Source: Bradyrhizobium jicamae (GTDB taxonomy: Bacteria; Pseudomonadota; Alphaproteobacteria; Rhizobiales; Xanthobacteraceae). Taken from it: a stretch of 64,000 bases of DNA. Within the stretch, counting starts at the first letter, position 1; each line of letters starts with the position of its first letter. The stretch covers positions 124,001-188,000 of the forward strand of contig NZ_JAFCKQ010000002.1 of NCBI RefSeq assembly GCF_018130215.1, read 5' to 3'. The notes under the pieces were generated by a model, which made no database searches, had not been told where the DNA came from, and saw only the letters and a list, made by a program, of their open reading frames with translations. This document shows positions 54,395-63,452 of this stretch, in pieces. Both the position numbers and the translations under genes were made by a program.

Positions 54395-55756
54395 TTAGGG
54401 CGTGGGGGCCACGGATCTGGACCAGGCCTGGGAATCGAATTCGCCGTCCCATTTGGCGACGACAATGGCTGCGACGGCGTTGCCGATCGTGTTGGTGATG
54501 GCGCGTGCCAGCGACATGAAACGATCGATGCCGAGCAGCAGCGCCAGCCCTTCGGCGGGCAGGCCCGCAGCGATCACGGTTGCGGCAAGCGCAGCGAACG
54601 CGCCGCCGGTGACGCCGGCCGCGCCCTTGCTGGTGAACAGCATGATGGCGAAGATGCCGAGCTGCTGCGCCGGCGGGATGTCGATGCCGTAGACCTGGGC
54701 GATGAACATCGTGCTCAGCGGCAGCGTGAGCGCCACGCCGTCGAGGTTGAAGGAATAGCCGGAGGGGATCACGAGGCCGGTCACCGCGCGTCCGACGCCG
54801 GCGGCCGGAAGCTTCTCCATCATCCCGGGTATGGCCGTCTCCGAGGATGAGGTGCCGAGCACGACCAGCAGCTCGGTGCGCAGCAGGCGGAGCAGGTCGA
54901 GCAGGCTGATATCCACCAGCCGGCACAGCGCGCCGAGACCTACGAAGATGAAGATCGCCATCATCGCCCAGGCGGTACCGACCAGCAGCGCGAGCGCGTA
55001 AAGCGTCGCAAGCCCGAACTTGGCCACGGTGAACGCCATCGCGCCGAACGCGCCGATGGGCGCCAGGGCCACCACGACATGGACGACGCTGAACACGAGT
55101 TCCGTGATCCGTTCGAGGCCCGCGCGCAGCGCAGCTCCTCGCTCGCCGAGCAGCAGCAAGGCAATGCCGCAGATCAGCGCCAGCACCAGCACTTGCAGCA
55201 CGTCGCCGCTGGCAAAGGCGCCGACAAAGCTGTCGGGGATCATGTGCTGGAGATAGGCCGACAGCGACCCGACATGGGCCTGGGCGTATTTGGTGACGCT
55301 TTCGGCCTGCTGCGCGGTGGCATGCGCGACGCCGGCGCCCGGCCGCACCCAGCGGACCGCGACAAAGCTGAACAGCAGGCAGAGGGTCGTGACCGCCTCG
55401 AAATAAACCAGCGCCTTGAGCCCGATCCGCCCGACCGCCTTGATGTCGCCGACCTGGGCAATCCCTGTAACGACGACCAGGAAGATCAGCGGGGTGATCG
55501 TCATCTTGACCAGCGAGATGAAGGCGTCCCCGAGCGGCTTGAAATCGGCGGCAACGGCCGGAAACAACGCGCCGGCGATCACGCCGAGCGCGGCGCCAAC
55601 CGCCACCTGAACATACTGCCGGCGCCAGAGCGGCGTTCGCGCACGCGCATGAGCCGGCGCCGAGACCTGTGGGGAGAGCGGAGCTTCGGCGGCCTGCAAG
55701 ATCGTAGTCCTCCCGGCGATGACCGCCATGCATCGTGGCTGGTCCGTTCGCGCCAT
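54395..55756 (-). CDS. DctA-type dicarboxylate:cation symporter
   Basis: The 453-residue carrier (ATG 55756; ATG 55729 possible) has the DAACS signatures FISLVKMTITPLIFLVVVTG, LGTSSSETAIPGMMEKL, PSGYSFNLDGVALTLPLSTM and NTIGNAVAAIVVAKWDGEFD. It imports C4-dicarboxylates or related acids across the inner membrane. The PdxA-like and PrpD-like genes follow in the same direction, and a divergent LysR gene with a T-N11-A box lies upstream. Confidence 0.9.
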   Translation of the reverse strand: MARTDQPRCMAVIAGRTTILQAAEAPLSPQVSAPAHARARTPLWRRQYVQVAVGAALGVIAGALFPAVAADFKPLGDAFISLVKMTITPLIFLVVVTGIAQVGDIKAVGRIGLKALVYFEAVTTLCLLFSFVAVRWVRPGAGVAHATAQQAESVTKYAQAHVGSLSAYLQHMIPDSFVGAFASGDVLQVLVLALICGIALLLLGERGAALRAGLERITELVFSVVHVVVALAPIGAFGAMAFTVAKFGLATLYALALLVGTAWAMMAIFIFVGLGALCRLVDISLLDLLRLLRTELLVVLGTSSSETAIPGMMEKLPAAGVGRAVTGLVIPSGYSFNLDGVALTLPLSTMFIAQVYGIDIPPAQQLGIFAIMLFTSKGAAGVTGGAFAALAATVIAAGLPAEGLALLLGIDRFMSLARAITNTIGNAVAAIVVAKWDGEFDSQAWSRSVAPTP

Positions 55757-55799
55757 TGGCGTTGAGGCGACTTTGGACCAGTGGCGCCGCGGAGGCTAA

Positions 55800-55812
55800 T
55801 GCCGTATCGGCA
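55800..55812. promoter_or_regulatory. LysR box between dctA-like and lysR
   Basis: TGCCGTATCGGCA is a T-N11-A motif within the perfect palindrome ATGCCGTATCGGCAT (55799-55813), 37 bases before the LysR start at 55850 and 43 from the carrier's ATG. This is the classic placement for a divergent LysR-regulated promoter. Confidence 0.75.
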
Positions 55813-55849
55813 TGATTTGAGGACAAAACGTCATCATGGACCTGACGTC

Positions 55850-56815
55850 ATGGACTTGACCTGGATCGAGGACTTCCTTGCGATCGCCGAGGGCGGCGGG
55901 TTTTCCCGTGCGGCCGAGCGCCGTCATGTCACGCAGCCGGCGCTGAGCCGCCGCATCAAGGCGTTCGAGGAGTGGATGGGAACGCCGTTGTTCGAGCGCT
56001 CGACCCACACCGTGGTGCTGACCCCGGCCGGCGAGGCGTTTCGGCCCGTGGCGGAAGACGTGTTGCGCCGGGTCTATGGCGGGCGCGACGAGGCGCGCGA
56101 AGTGGCGCGGCTGAAGGCCGAGACGGTCTGCTTTGGCGCCACCCACGCGTTGTCGCAGACGTTCTTCCCTGGTTGGATCCGCAGCAATGAAGGCACCAGG
56201 GCGAACGCGGCCGTTCAACTGGTGACGGCCAATTTTGCCGGCTGCGAGAAGCTTCTGCTCGAGGCCCAGATCCACTTCCTGCTGGCCCATCATCATCCGT
56301 CGATGGCAACCCGGCTCGACGAGGAGCGGTTTCGCCATCTCGAACTCGGCCGGGAGACGCTGCTACCCGTCAGCGCCCCTGCGACAGAGGAGATTGGACG
56401 CCGAGGCCGGCGCCGTCCTCAGGCGAGGGCCCGTCACCTGCTTCCCGGTTCGACCGACGCGGCGCTGCCCTTCCTTGCCCATCATCCCGGATCCGGCATC
56501 GGGCGCATCGTCACGGCCTTCCTGGCCGGCAAGACGCCGACCGCGCGGCTGGCTCCGAGCTTCTCCGCTCCGACCATGCTGCTGATCGACATGGCGCGCG
56601 AGGGGCGCGGCATCACCTGGGCGCCGCTGAGCCTGGTGCAGCGCGACCTTGCCGACGGCCGGCTGTTGCGTGCCGGGGATACGGATTGGGACATCGACAT
56701 CAGCATCTGCCTGTTTCGATCGCGCGCCCGCTTGACCAAGGCGGCAGAGGCGTTCTGGAGCGCGGTTCAGAAGGGCAAGCGCAGAGACCTATCGCGTGGT
56801 GCCGCCGCGCGATAA
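55850..56815 (+). CDS. LysR-type regulator of the DctA/PdxA/PrpD genes
   Basis: ATG 55850 (321 residues) gives MDLTWIEDFLAIAEGGGFSR, the expected start. Helix-turn-helix RAAERRHVTQPALSRRIKAF; effector domain begins near VCFGATHALSQTFFPGW. It is divergent from the carrier gene with a T-N11-A box between. The SDR gene 95 bases downstream may be co-regulated. Confidence 0.9.
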   Translation: MDLTWIEDFLAIAEGGGFSRAAERRHVTQPALSRRIKAFEEWMGTPLFERSTHTVVLTPAGEAFRPVAEDVLRRVYGGRDEAREVARLKAETVCFGATHALSQTFFPGWIRSNEGTRANAAVQLVTANFAGCEKLLLEAQIHFLLAHHHPSMATRLDEERFRHLELGRETLLPVSAPATEEIGRRGRRRPQARARHLLPGSTDAALPFLAHHPGSGIGRIVTAFLAGKTPTARLAPSFSAPTMLLIDMAREGRGITWAPLSLVQRDLADGRLLRAGDTDWDIDISICLFRSRARLTKAAEAFWSAVQKGKRRDLSRGAAAR

Positions 56816-56910
56816 CGCCCTTCGCGACCTGTGAGGGCGAATCCGTCGCGTTCCATGTTGCCGCATGTTGCGCTATTGCTCCGGCAACGTTTTACCCTGG
56901 AGGCAGTCCC

Positions 56911-57693
56911 GTGAAGTTTTCCGGCAAGGTTGTCGCCATCACGGGCGCCGCGCGCGGCATCGGCAGGGCCTGCGCCGAGCGCTTTCTCGCGGATGGCGCC
57001 AAGGTCGTCATCTCTGACGTCGATGGGACTGCGCTCGCCAGGGCGGCCGGCGATCTCGGTCATCCCCATCGCCTGCGCGCCGTCGAGGCCGACGTCAGCA
57101 GGCGCGCCGATGTCGACCGGATCGTCGCCGCGGCAGCGAAGGAATTCGGCCGGCTCGACGTCATGGTCAACAACGCCGGCGTCGCGCACAACCGCGACTT
57201 CCTTGAAATCAGCGAAGCCGAGTTCGACGATGTGATGGGGATCAACCTCAAGGGCGCGTTCTTCGGCGTCCAGGCCGCGGCCCGCCAGATGATCGCGCAG
57301 GGCGGAGGGGGCGTCGTCGTCAACATGTCTTCCGTCAACGCCCTGCTCGCGATCCCCTCGCTTGCGACCTACGCGATGTCCAAGGGCGCGATGAAGCAAC
57401 TCACCTCGGTCGCCGCGGTGGCGCTGGCCCCGCACGGCATCCGCGTCGTCGCGGTCGGGCCCGGCACGATCCTGACCGAAATGGTGGCGACCGCGATCTT
57501 CTCCTCGGAGGAGGCGCGGCGCAGCGTGCTGTCGCGGACCCCCGCCGGCCGTTGCGGCGAACCGGGCGAGGTCGCTTCCGTCGTTGCATTCCTCGCCAGT
57601 GAGGATGCGTCCTACATCACCGGCCAGACCATCTATCCGGACGGCGGACGGCTGATCCTCAACTATACGGTGCCGGTCGGCGACCGGAACTAG
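56911..57693 (+). CDS. Short-chain dehydrogenase/reductase
   Basis: GTG 56911 has CTGGAGGCAG upstream and yields 260 residues. Classical SDR features: VVAITGAARGIGRACAERFL (NAD site), DVMVNNAGVAHN, NMSSVNALLAIPS (catalytic Ser), YAMSKGAMKQL (Tyr and Lys), and a FabG-like C-terminus ITGQTIYPDGGR. Substrate unknown; proximity suggests a hydroxyacid or alcohol of the adjoining module. Confidence 0.9.
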   Translation: MKFSGKVVAITGAARGIGRACAERFLADGAKVVISDVDGTALARAAGDLGHPHRLRAVEADVSRRADVDRIVAAAAKEFGRLDVMVNNAGVAHNRDFLEISEAEFDDVMGINLKGAFFGVQAAARQMIAQGGGGVVVNMSSVNALLAIPSLATYAMSKGAMKQLTSVAAVALAPHGIRVVAVGPGTILTEMVATAIFSSEEARRSVLSRTPAGRCGEPGEVASVVAFLASEDASYITGQTIYPDGGRLILNYTVPVGDRN

Positions 57694-58068
57694 GGCGCTT
57701 CCGGGGCGGAGCCTCAACCCGGATCAACCGGGCGTTTCATACCGCGGAGCGTTGGTTCAGTTCAGCAATTCGAGCTTCCGCATTTCCTGCAGGCGGGTCA
57801 GGCAATAGTCCCGGTACAGCGCGTTGATGAAATCCCACATGACCGAATCCCCTCGTGGTCCAATGTCGGAAAGCTAGGCCGGGTTTGTTTCCGGCCTGCT
57901 TCGTGCGTACCGGAAAATGGTTTCGCCCGGCCAGAGGCGGGCATAAGGCAGGGGGGCATTGCCAGTCTCAGCCCGGCTTACGGTCAAGCCCTGGTGAGCG
58001 AGAAGGGATGCGCCGTCAGCCTCCCCCAAACACAGGCGCGGTACGGGGAGAGGCCGAGCTAGTTCGCT
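57694..58068. other. Intergenic region with a tiny ORF
   Basis: Apart from the 27-residue ORF at 57757-57840 (minus strand) these 375 bases hold no supportable gene. A plus-strand frame at 57855-58166 is Arg/Gly/Pro-rich and has no family signal. Confidence 0.5.
57757..57840 (-). CDS. Candidate 27-residue small protein
   Basis: On the minus strand ATG 57840 opens a 27-codon frame starting MWDFINALYRDYC and ending in KLELLN, with ribosome site GAGGGG eight bases before it. The sequence is amphipathic with many Leu, Arg and Tyr, not shadow-like. I recall similar very short Bradyrhizobium peptides that begin MW and contain LYRxYC, so it may be a real conserved microprotein. It is too short for standard gene calling. 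Confidence 0.6.
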   Translation of the reverse strand: MWDFINALYRDYCLTRLQEMRKLELLN

Positions 58069-59814
58069 TCAATCGGCGCCGCGGCAATCGTCCTTGCCCT
58101 GCCCGCGGCCGCACGAGCCGCGGTCATGGGCTTCCTCATTCCGGCCGAAGCCGGTACCCGGCGTGAACGACACGCCGCGGAGCGCCTCGCCAGCCTTGGC
58201 GGTGCGCAGCGTGACGAAACTCTCACCGGCCGGCAGCGCGGTGGCGGAAAGCGTGTCGGTGATCATCACGAGTTCGTTCGGATCCGCGCCCTGGTCGCCG
58301 CTGCCGCTCACGGTCGAGGTGATTGCCCAGATCGTCGCGCTGCCGTCACGGTTGACGCGGCCCGTGATGTTGCGGAGGCCGTCGGTTGCGGGCACCCATG
58401 GCAGCTTGGTTGCAGTGTTGGTGCCCGTCGGATAGTTCTCGATCGTATAGGGCACGCCGAGGCCAAGTCCCGCCTGCAGCGTGTAGGCGAGCGTCCAGGT
58501 CGTGCCGTTGAACACCCACTTCTGCAGCCCCGCGCCGGTCTGCGACGCGGCGGCGGTGTAGGTGTTCGACGCGGCATCATACGTTGTCGCGCCATTGCCC
58601 TCGTCGGCGACGTAAAGCGTCCTGGCGTCCGCGAACCACACCCCGAACGGGAACGATGTCGCAGTCTTGGCCAGATTGGTCGGGAAGCCGCTCAGCACGC
58701 ACATGTTGTAAGGCGTGACACCCGCCGTCTGCACTGTCTGCGCGTTGTAGAAGATCGGCGTCGCCGGCAGCGATGCCGAGGCGCTCGGCACGCCCGTGCC
58801 GTTCGGGCACGCCTTCGGATTGCCATTGGCCGCGTTTCCGGAGGTGTCGACGAAATAGACGGTGTTGACGCCGTTGCCGCCGCTGCCCTTGGTCATGTAG
58901 ACGACGTTGTCGAACACGGTCAGGCCGCGGAAGTTGGTGTCCTTGCCGATCTTGTCGATCGGCTGGCCGAGTTCGGTGACATTGAAGCTGCCGACCGGCG
59001 TCGGCTGTCCGGGATCAGGCTGCTGGGCGAGCGGCACGTCGGCTTCCGTCACGATCTGGGCGCCCGTGCCGACGATCACGCCGACCGGCTGCGTCTTGCC
59101 GCCGTTGCCGGCGTTGCCCGCCGTGTAGAAAACCTTGCCGCCATGCCGGTCGTTCAGGATCGCGGCGCGGCCGTTGTTGCCGCTGTAGGCGTTGGTCTTG
59201 GTGAAGTGGAAGTGGCCCTGTTCGTCGACTTCGGCGACCACGCGATAATATGAGCTCGGCACCGGGTTGGTCGGATCGACCACGAACGGCGTGTTGGAGT
59301 TGGACACGTCGATCGCGCCGATCGGGGCGAGATAGCCCATGAACGACACCGTGCGGTGATCGAGCGACAGGTTGAGCGAGAGTTCGGATTTCGACGAGAA
59401 GCTCGTGACCATCTGGTCGTTGTTCGACGAGATGCCGCGCTCGGAACTGTTCGGCACCTCGAGCGACTGCACGTGGCGACCGTCGAGCTGCAACTCGTCA
59501 AGCACGATCCTTGCGGTAAGGCCGAACGAGCCGTCGACGAGGTCGTTGTTGAACACGGTCGGATAGGTGCCGTCCGCCGTGGCGGTCACGCAATTGGGGG
59601 ACACGCAGTTCGGCGGCAGCTGGGTGACGCCGGGCGTGATGGTCGCGGCGTTGTTGACGAACAGGGCGCGGCTCAACAACAGATGGCCCGGCCCGAAACG
59701 AACGTCATCTGCGCGGGCGAAACCGCTGGCGAGCGCGGTGGAGGCGAGCAGCGTGATTGCAACGAGGGGTTTGGACAGCGGACGCCCGACAAGGCGTGAT
59801 CCGTTGGCGATCAT
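58069..59814 (-). CDS. Large exported protein of unknown function (possible beta-propeller)
   Basis: ATG 59814 is chosen because GGGAG lies seven bases upstream; ATG 59820 is the alternative. The 581-residue product has a signal peptide ending FARA|DDV. It contains many short beta-type blocks (GRAAILNDRHGGKVFYTAGN; NFRGLTVFDNVVYMTKGSGG; WFADARTLYVADEGNGATTY; NRDGSATIWAITSTVSGSGD), suggesting a propeller, and ends in a charged Cys-containing tail RGSCGRGQGKDDCRG. A cysteine pair PPNCVSPNC lies near residue 60. No enzyme motif is recognised. It is monocistronic. Confidence 0.8.
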   Translation of the reverse strand: MIANGSRLVGRPLSKPLVAITLLASTALASGFARADDVRFGPGHLLLSRALFVNNAATITPGVTQLPPNCVSPNCVTATADGTYPTVFNNDLVDGSFGLTARIVLDELQLDGRHVQSLEVPNSSERGISSNNDQMVTSFSSKSELSLNLSLDHRTVSFMGYLAPIGAIDVSNSNTPFVVDPTNPVPSSYYRVVAEVDEQGHFHFTKTNAYSGNNGRAAILNDRHGGKVFYTAGNAGNGGKTQPVGVIVGTGAQIVTEADVPLAQQPDPGQPTPVGSFNVTELGQPIDKIGKDTNFRGLTVFDNVVYMTKGSGGNGVNTVYFVDTSGNAANGNPKACPNGTGVPSASASLPATPIFYNAQTVQTAGVTPYNMCVLSGFPTNLAKTATSFPFGVWFADARTLYVADEGNGATTYDAASNTYTAAASQTGAGLQKWVFNGTTWTLAYTLQAGLGLGVPYTIENYPTGTNTATKLPWVPATDGLRNITGRVNRDGSATIWAITSTVSGSGDQGADPNELVMITDTLSATALPAGESFVTLRTAKAGEALRGVSFTPGTGFGRNEEAHDRGSCGRGQGKDDCRGAD

Positions 59815-59979
59815 CGTCATTCTCCCAATGTCGAATTTTTTGCAAGGCGAGGCGTGGCGCCGCCCACCATGTCGAGATGCCGGCGCGCGCAATTTGCGGG
59901 CGGACTGTTACAGGAATGCGAACGAGATGCGACGACGGTGGATAGCCCCCCGCCTGGTCAACGTCGGGCGCGGGGAGCT

Positions 59980-60981
59980 TTACGACGCTTCCAGCGAGCG
60001 CCGTAGGGTGGCGGAAGGCAGCTCACCGAAAGCTCGCCGGTAGTAGCCGGAGAAATGGCCGAGATTCCCGAAGCCGCATGTATAGGCAACCGTCGTCACC
60101 GCCGTCGAGGCGTCGCCCTCTTCGAGCATTCTCCGCGCATGGCCCAGTCGAATCCGCTTGGCAAAATCCATCGGTGAGTAGCCGCGGCTTTTGCTGAACG
60201 AATGGAAAAGGGTGCGTGCGCTGACGCCTGTCACCAGCGCAAGGGCCTCGATGGTGAGAGGCTGGTCCCAGTTGGCTTCGATATAGGCTTCGGCCCGATG
60301 AACCTGCCACGAGGCTGCCGACTGCGGACGGCGATGGAGGAGGAGACTGTAGTTGCTGTCATTTGCTGTCAGGAACGAGACCATGACCGCTTGCTCCAAC
60401 TCTGCCAGTCCCAAAGGGTCAAGACCGGACGCCGAGGAATCCAGGCTATCGACCAGGAACATGAACAGTCGCCGGAGGTTTTCGGTCGCCGGGCGGCGGA
60501 AATCGGCTTGCTCGGCAAATCTGAGCGGCTCGCGCACGGCCGCGCCCGTCATTGCCTCGAGCTTTGTTGCCAAGGCGTTCGGTCGGACGCTCAGGAGAAG
60601 GTGCTCGAACCCGGCGCCATAGTCGAGCCGGACCGCTCCCGAGGGGGAACCGATCAATCCCCTGCCGGCACCGATCTCGACCTCACCGCGACCCGTGGAC
60701 GCCCTCGCACGGCCGGCGAACGAAAACAGCAACGCATATGAATCGAGATCGGGGATCCTGATCTGCGCGGTTGTCCCGAGCCTGCTGTAGGCGAGCGCAA
60801 TGCCATCAAGCTGGCACCTGTTGGCGATCACGCGGATGGGCTTTTCCGCGCTGCCGAGTTCGAATTTTGCGCCCGGAAAGAACCGGCCAACCCCTCGTTC
60901 GAGCACGCCGAGGTTGCTCGTATTGAGGTGCTGAAATGCCCTCAGCGGAACGGCGTGATACGCCGCCGGATCATAGTCCAT
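59980..60981 (-). CDS. AraC-family regulator
   Basis: ATG 60981 (333 residues) gives MDYDPAAYHAVPLRAFQHLN; an upstream TTG would add 11. The C-terminal AraC domain is clear: QPLTIEALALVTGVSARTLF (first helix-turn-helix) and TAVTTVAYTCGFGNLGHFSG with YYRRAFGELPSATLRR (second). The N-terminal domain resembles the AraC-binding-like domain of catabolic regulators. Its target is unknown; the exported-protein gene lies just downstream on the same strand. Confidence 0.9.
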   Translation of the reverse strand: MDYDPAAYHAVPLRAFQHLNTSNLGVLERGVGRFFPGAKFELGSAEKPIRVIANRCQLDGIALAYSRLGTTAQIRIPDLDSYALLFSFAGRARASTGRGEVEIGAGRGLIGSPSGAVRLDYGAGFEHLLLSVRPNALATKLEAMTGAAVREPLRFAEQADFRRPATENLRRLFMFLVDSLDSSASGLDPLGLAELEQAVMVSFLTANDSNYSLLLHRRPQSAASWQVHRAEAYIEANWDQPLTIEALALVTGVSARTLFHSFSKSRGYSPMDFAKRIRLGHARRMLEEGDASTAVTTVAYTCGFGNLGHFSGYYRRAFGELPSATLRRSLEAS

Positions 60982-61124
60982 CGGACAAACCAGTTCAGGG
61001 AAAGCCCCGAGCAAAACTGCTTAAAAATAGAAATGCAGCTTATGGCCTGGCCCTTCAGGTCGTACACCCGGGAAATTACGGAGATTTGGGTCGTCTCCGG
61101 GCCGCAGCGATCGCGCTTGCGCGA

Positions 61125-61133
61125 TTTGAGTAG
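61125..61133 (+). repeat. TTTGAGTAG motif, copy 1
   Basis: TTTGAGTAG within GCTTGCGCGATTTGAGTAG lies about 80 bases before the adenylate cyclase start. Two more copies with the same GCTTGC-type leader are at 63359 and 63453. Confidence 0.55.
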
Positions 61134-61209
61134 TCAAAGCTTCGCCCGGGCCAGATAGTTGCTCCCGTAACTTCCTCGGTAGATTTCACGGCGCGGCGGT
61201 GCGGCGACC

Positions 61210-62916
61210 ATGACCATTCGCAAGAAGATATTTATGCTTGCAGGCATCCTGCTGGCGCTCTTTGCCGCAGTCGTCGGCGTTCTGGCTTTCGTCCAGAAGC
61301 TCGACAGCGATCAGCTCGCCAATATTTCACAGTATGAGCTGCCCCTTTCGAGCCTCGTTGCCGAGTTCGATGTCTACACCGACAGGTACGAACTGGAGGT
61401 TCTGCGCGCCTTGAGTTCGGCTGGCGGCGACGGGACGGCTCGCGACGCCGCCGCGGCGGCGGCGCGGCAGACTGCTGAAGACCTGCGCGGCGTCATCAAG
61501 ACGGGTGGGGCGCTGATGTACAAGGCGACCCGGGATCCCGCCTACCAGATCGAGACACGCGTCGAGCTGGCGCGGATGGCGGGCGTCCTCAAGTATATGA
61601 GCCGGAGTCTGGAAGACTTCCTCTCCGTCGGAGAGACCACCCTGGCCGCTGTTTCGCAGGGCCGCCTCGACGAGGCGCGCGCCGCGTCGCTCGGGTTTGC
61701 GAAGTTTGGTCAAATGTTCGGTCCCGACCTCACGCAAATCCGCCACGAGCTTGCCGAGCTGACGAACGGGTCGACCCGCGCCGTCCTCGCGCGTCAGCGA
61801 CTGGACACCTACCTGACCTTCGCGGTCTTTCTGGCGGCCTGCGCCATCGGTCTCGGTGTCAGCGCCGTGGGTTCGACCCAGGTCGTCTCCAGCCTTCGTC
61901 AGCTCGTCGTCAGCGCCAAGGCGATCGAATCCGGGAAGGTCACGCAGCCGGTGGTGATCCGTACCCGCGACGAGGTGGGCGAGCTGGCGCTTGCCTTCAA
62001 CCGGATGATCGAGGAGCTGGGCGAGCGGGACCGTCTCAAGGATACGTTCGGCAAATTCCTCGATCCGCGGCTCGTCAGCCGGTTGATTGCCAGCGGTGCC
62101 GATCAGGCCGAACGGCGGAGTCTCACGGTCTTCTTCTCGGACATCAAGCAGTTCTCCGGCATCAGCGAGCAGCTGACGGCCAGCAGCGTGGTCAATCTCC
62201 TCAACAACTATTTCGGCGCCGTTGCCAACGTCATTCACGATCACCGCGGTGTCATCGACAAGTACATTGGCGACGCCGTCATGGCGTTTTGGGTCCCGCC
62301 GTTCTCCACCGGAGACGACCATGCCAGCGATGCCTGCCGCGCCGCACTGGCGCAGCAGCAGGCGATCGCAACGCTGCGTAGCCAGCTGCCCGAGATCACC
62401 GGAATGCGGCGCAACGCGCCCGACATCGTGATCCGGATGGGCATCGCAACGGGAGAGGCCGTTGTCGGGACGATCGGATCGGAATCGGCGCGCTCGTACA
62501 CGGTGATCGGCGATACGGTCAACCTGGCATCACGACTCGAAAGCATCAACAAGGTCTACGGCACGTTGATCCTTGTCAGCGAGGAAACCTACCGGCTGGC
62601 ACAGATGGCCGTGGAGGCGCGCGAGGTCGATCGGATCATCGTGGCCGGCAAGACGGAGCCGGTCCGGATCTACGAGTTGATGGCACTGGCGGGAGAACTC
62701 GAGTCAGCAAGGGCCGAGCTGCGCGACGCTTTTTCCGGCGGGCTTGCTGCATATCGCCGGCAGGACTGGGACTGTGCGCAAACGCAGTTTGAAAGCTGCC
62801 TGCGCAACGACCCGGATGATGGACCGACACGCCTGTTTCTCGAACGCATCGCAGTGATGCGAAAGTCGCCGCCTCCGACGGATTGGGACGGCGTCTGGCG
62901 ACACCTCCACAAATAG
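61210..62916 (+). CDS. Membrane class III adenylate cyclase with HAMP domain
   Basis: The 568-residue protein has helix 1 (about 8-28), a periplasmic sensor region, helix 2 (about 199-219), a HAMP region (RDEVGELALAFNRMIEEL) and a class III cyclase domain from about 300. Metal Asp311 (FFSDIKQFSG) and Asp355 (DKYIGDAVMAFW) are present; Lys351 and the Asp of TVIGDTVNLASRLE fit ATP specificity. A C-terminal TPR-like stretch (AYRRQDWDCAQTQFESCLRN) follows. It likely converts an envelope signal into cAMP. A STAS-like gene starts 4 bases after its stop. Confidence 0.92.
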   Translation: MTIRKKIFMLAGILLALFAAVVGVLAFVQKLDSDQLANISQYELPLSSLVAEFDVYTDRYELEVLRALSSAGGDGTARDAAAAAARQTAEDLRGVIKTGGALMYKATRDPAYQIETRVELARMAGVLKYMSRSLEDFLSVGETTLAAVSQGRLDEARAASLGFAKFGQMFGPDLTQIRHELAELTNGSTRAVLARQRLDTYLTFAVFLAACAIGLGVSAVGSTQVVSSLRQLVVSAKAIESGKVTQPVVIRTRDEVGELALAFNRMIEELGERDRLKDTFGKFLDPRLVSRLIASGADQAERRSLTVFFSDIKQFSGISEQLTASSVVNLLNNYFGAVANVIHDHRGVIDKYIGDAVMAFWVPPFSTGDDHASDACRAALAQQQAIATLRSQLPEITGMRRNAPDIVIRMGIATGEAVVGTIGSESARSYTVIGDTVNLASRLESINKVYGTLILVSEETYRLAQMAVEAREVDRIIVAGKTEPVRIYELMALAGELESARAELRDAFSGGLAAYRRQDWDCAQTQFESCLRNDPDDGPTRLFLERIAVMRKSPPPTDWDGVWRHLHK

Positions 62917-62919
62917 CTG

Positions 62920-63312
62920 ATGGCAGCGCAGGTGCCGCGCCCGGAACCGATGATCCTGCACCTGCGAGGCCACGTCCGGATGGTGGATTTTCTTGCGACG
63001 GGCGGTCTCGCCGACCAGGCCTCGCCGCCGTTTTCGAGCATCCTGTTCGATTGGTCCGACATCATTTCCTGGAGCTTTCAGCCGCCGACCAAACCGGAGG
63101 TTCGGAGCTGGCTGGTGGTTGCGAATTCGATCGACCGGCTCGCCATCGTGCACCACCGCGCCTGGAAACGGCAGGCCGCATGGTTCGCGGCGCTGCTCAG
63201 GACAGGAGATTGTCGGGTTCGCTCGTATCACCCGCACGATTACGACCGCGCCCTGGACTGGTTGATGGACGACAACCGGGGAGCCTGTAACCCCGGAGAT
63301 TGCCGCTCCTGA
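62920..63312 (+). CDS. STAS/SpoIIAA-like small protein
   Basis: The 130-residue protein begins at ATG 62920, four bases after the cyclase stop, so the two are coupled. It has SILFDWSDIISWSFQPPTKP, VVANSIDRLAIVHHRAWKRQ and VRSYHPHDYDRALDWL, a pattern shared with Bradyrhizobium STAS/SEC14-like proteins that often sit beside class III cyclases. No catalytic motif. A regulator or partner of the cyclase is likely. Confidence 0.72.
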   Translation: MAAQVPRPEPMILHLRGHVRMVDFLATGGLADQASPPFSSILFDWSDIISWSFQPPTKPEVRSWLVVANSIDRLAIVHHRAWKRQAAWFAALLRTGDCRVRSYHPHDYDRALDWLMDDNRGACNPGDCRS

Positions 63313-63358
63313 ATGCCGTCGCTTCGGCCGCCTGGGTTTTGCCGCCCCGCTTGCGGTT

Positions 63359-63367
63359 TTTGAGTAG
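63359..63367 (+). repeat. TTTGAGTAG motif, copy 2
   Basis: Within GCTTGCGGTTTTTGAGTAG, 47 bases after the STAS-like stop. Same leader as copies 1 and 3. Confidence 0.55.
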
Positions 63368-63452
63368 CGGCGCTCGAGAAGTTCCGTGAAACTCGATCGT
63401 CGACGGGAAAACGTCAGGGCGTCGCGTGGACACCGCGGCGAGCTTTGCACAA

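Noticed and set aside
53349..55826. Long minus-strand frame joining PdxA-like and DctA-like coding
   Set aside because: The upstream half is an out-of-frame reading of the carrier; both genes have their own starts, and PdxA-like start 54374 gives the family N-terminus.
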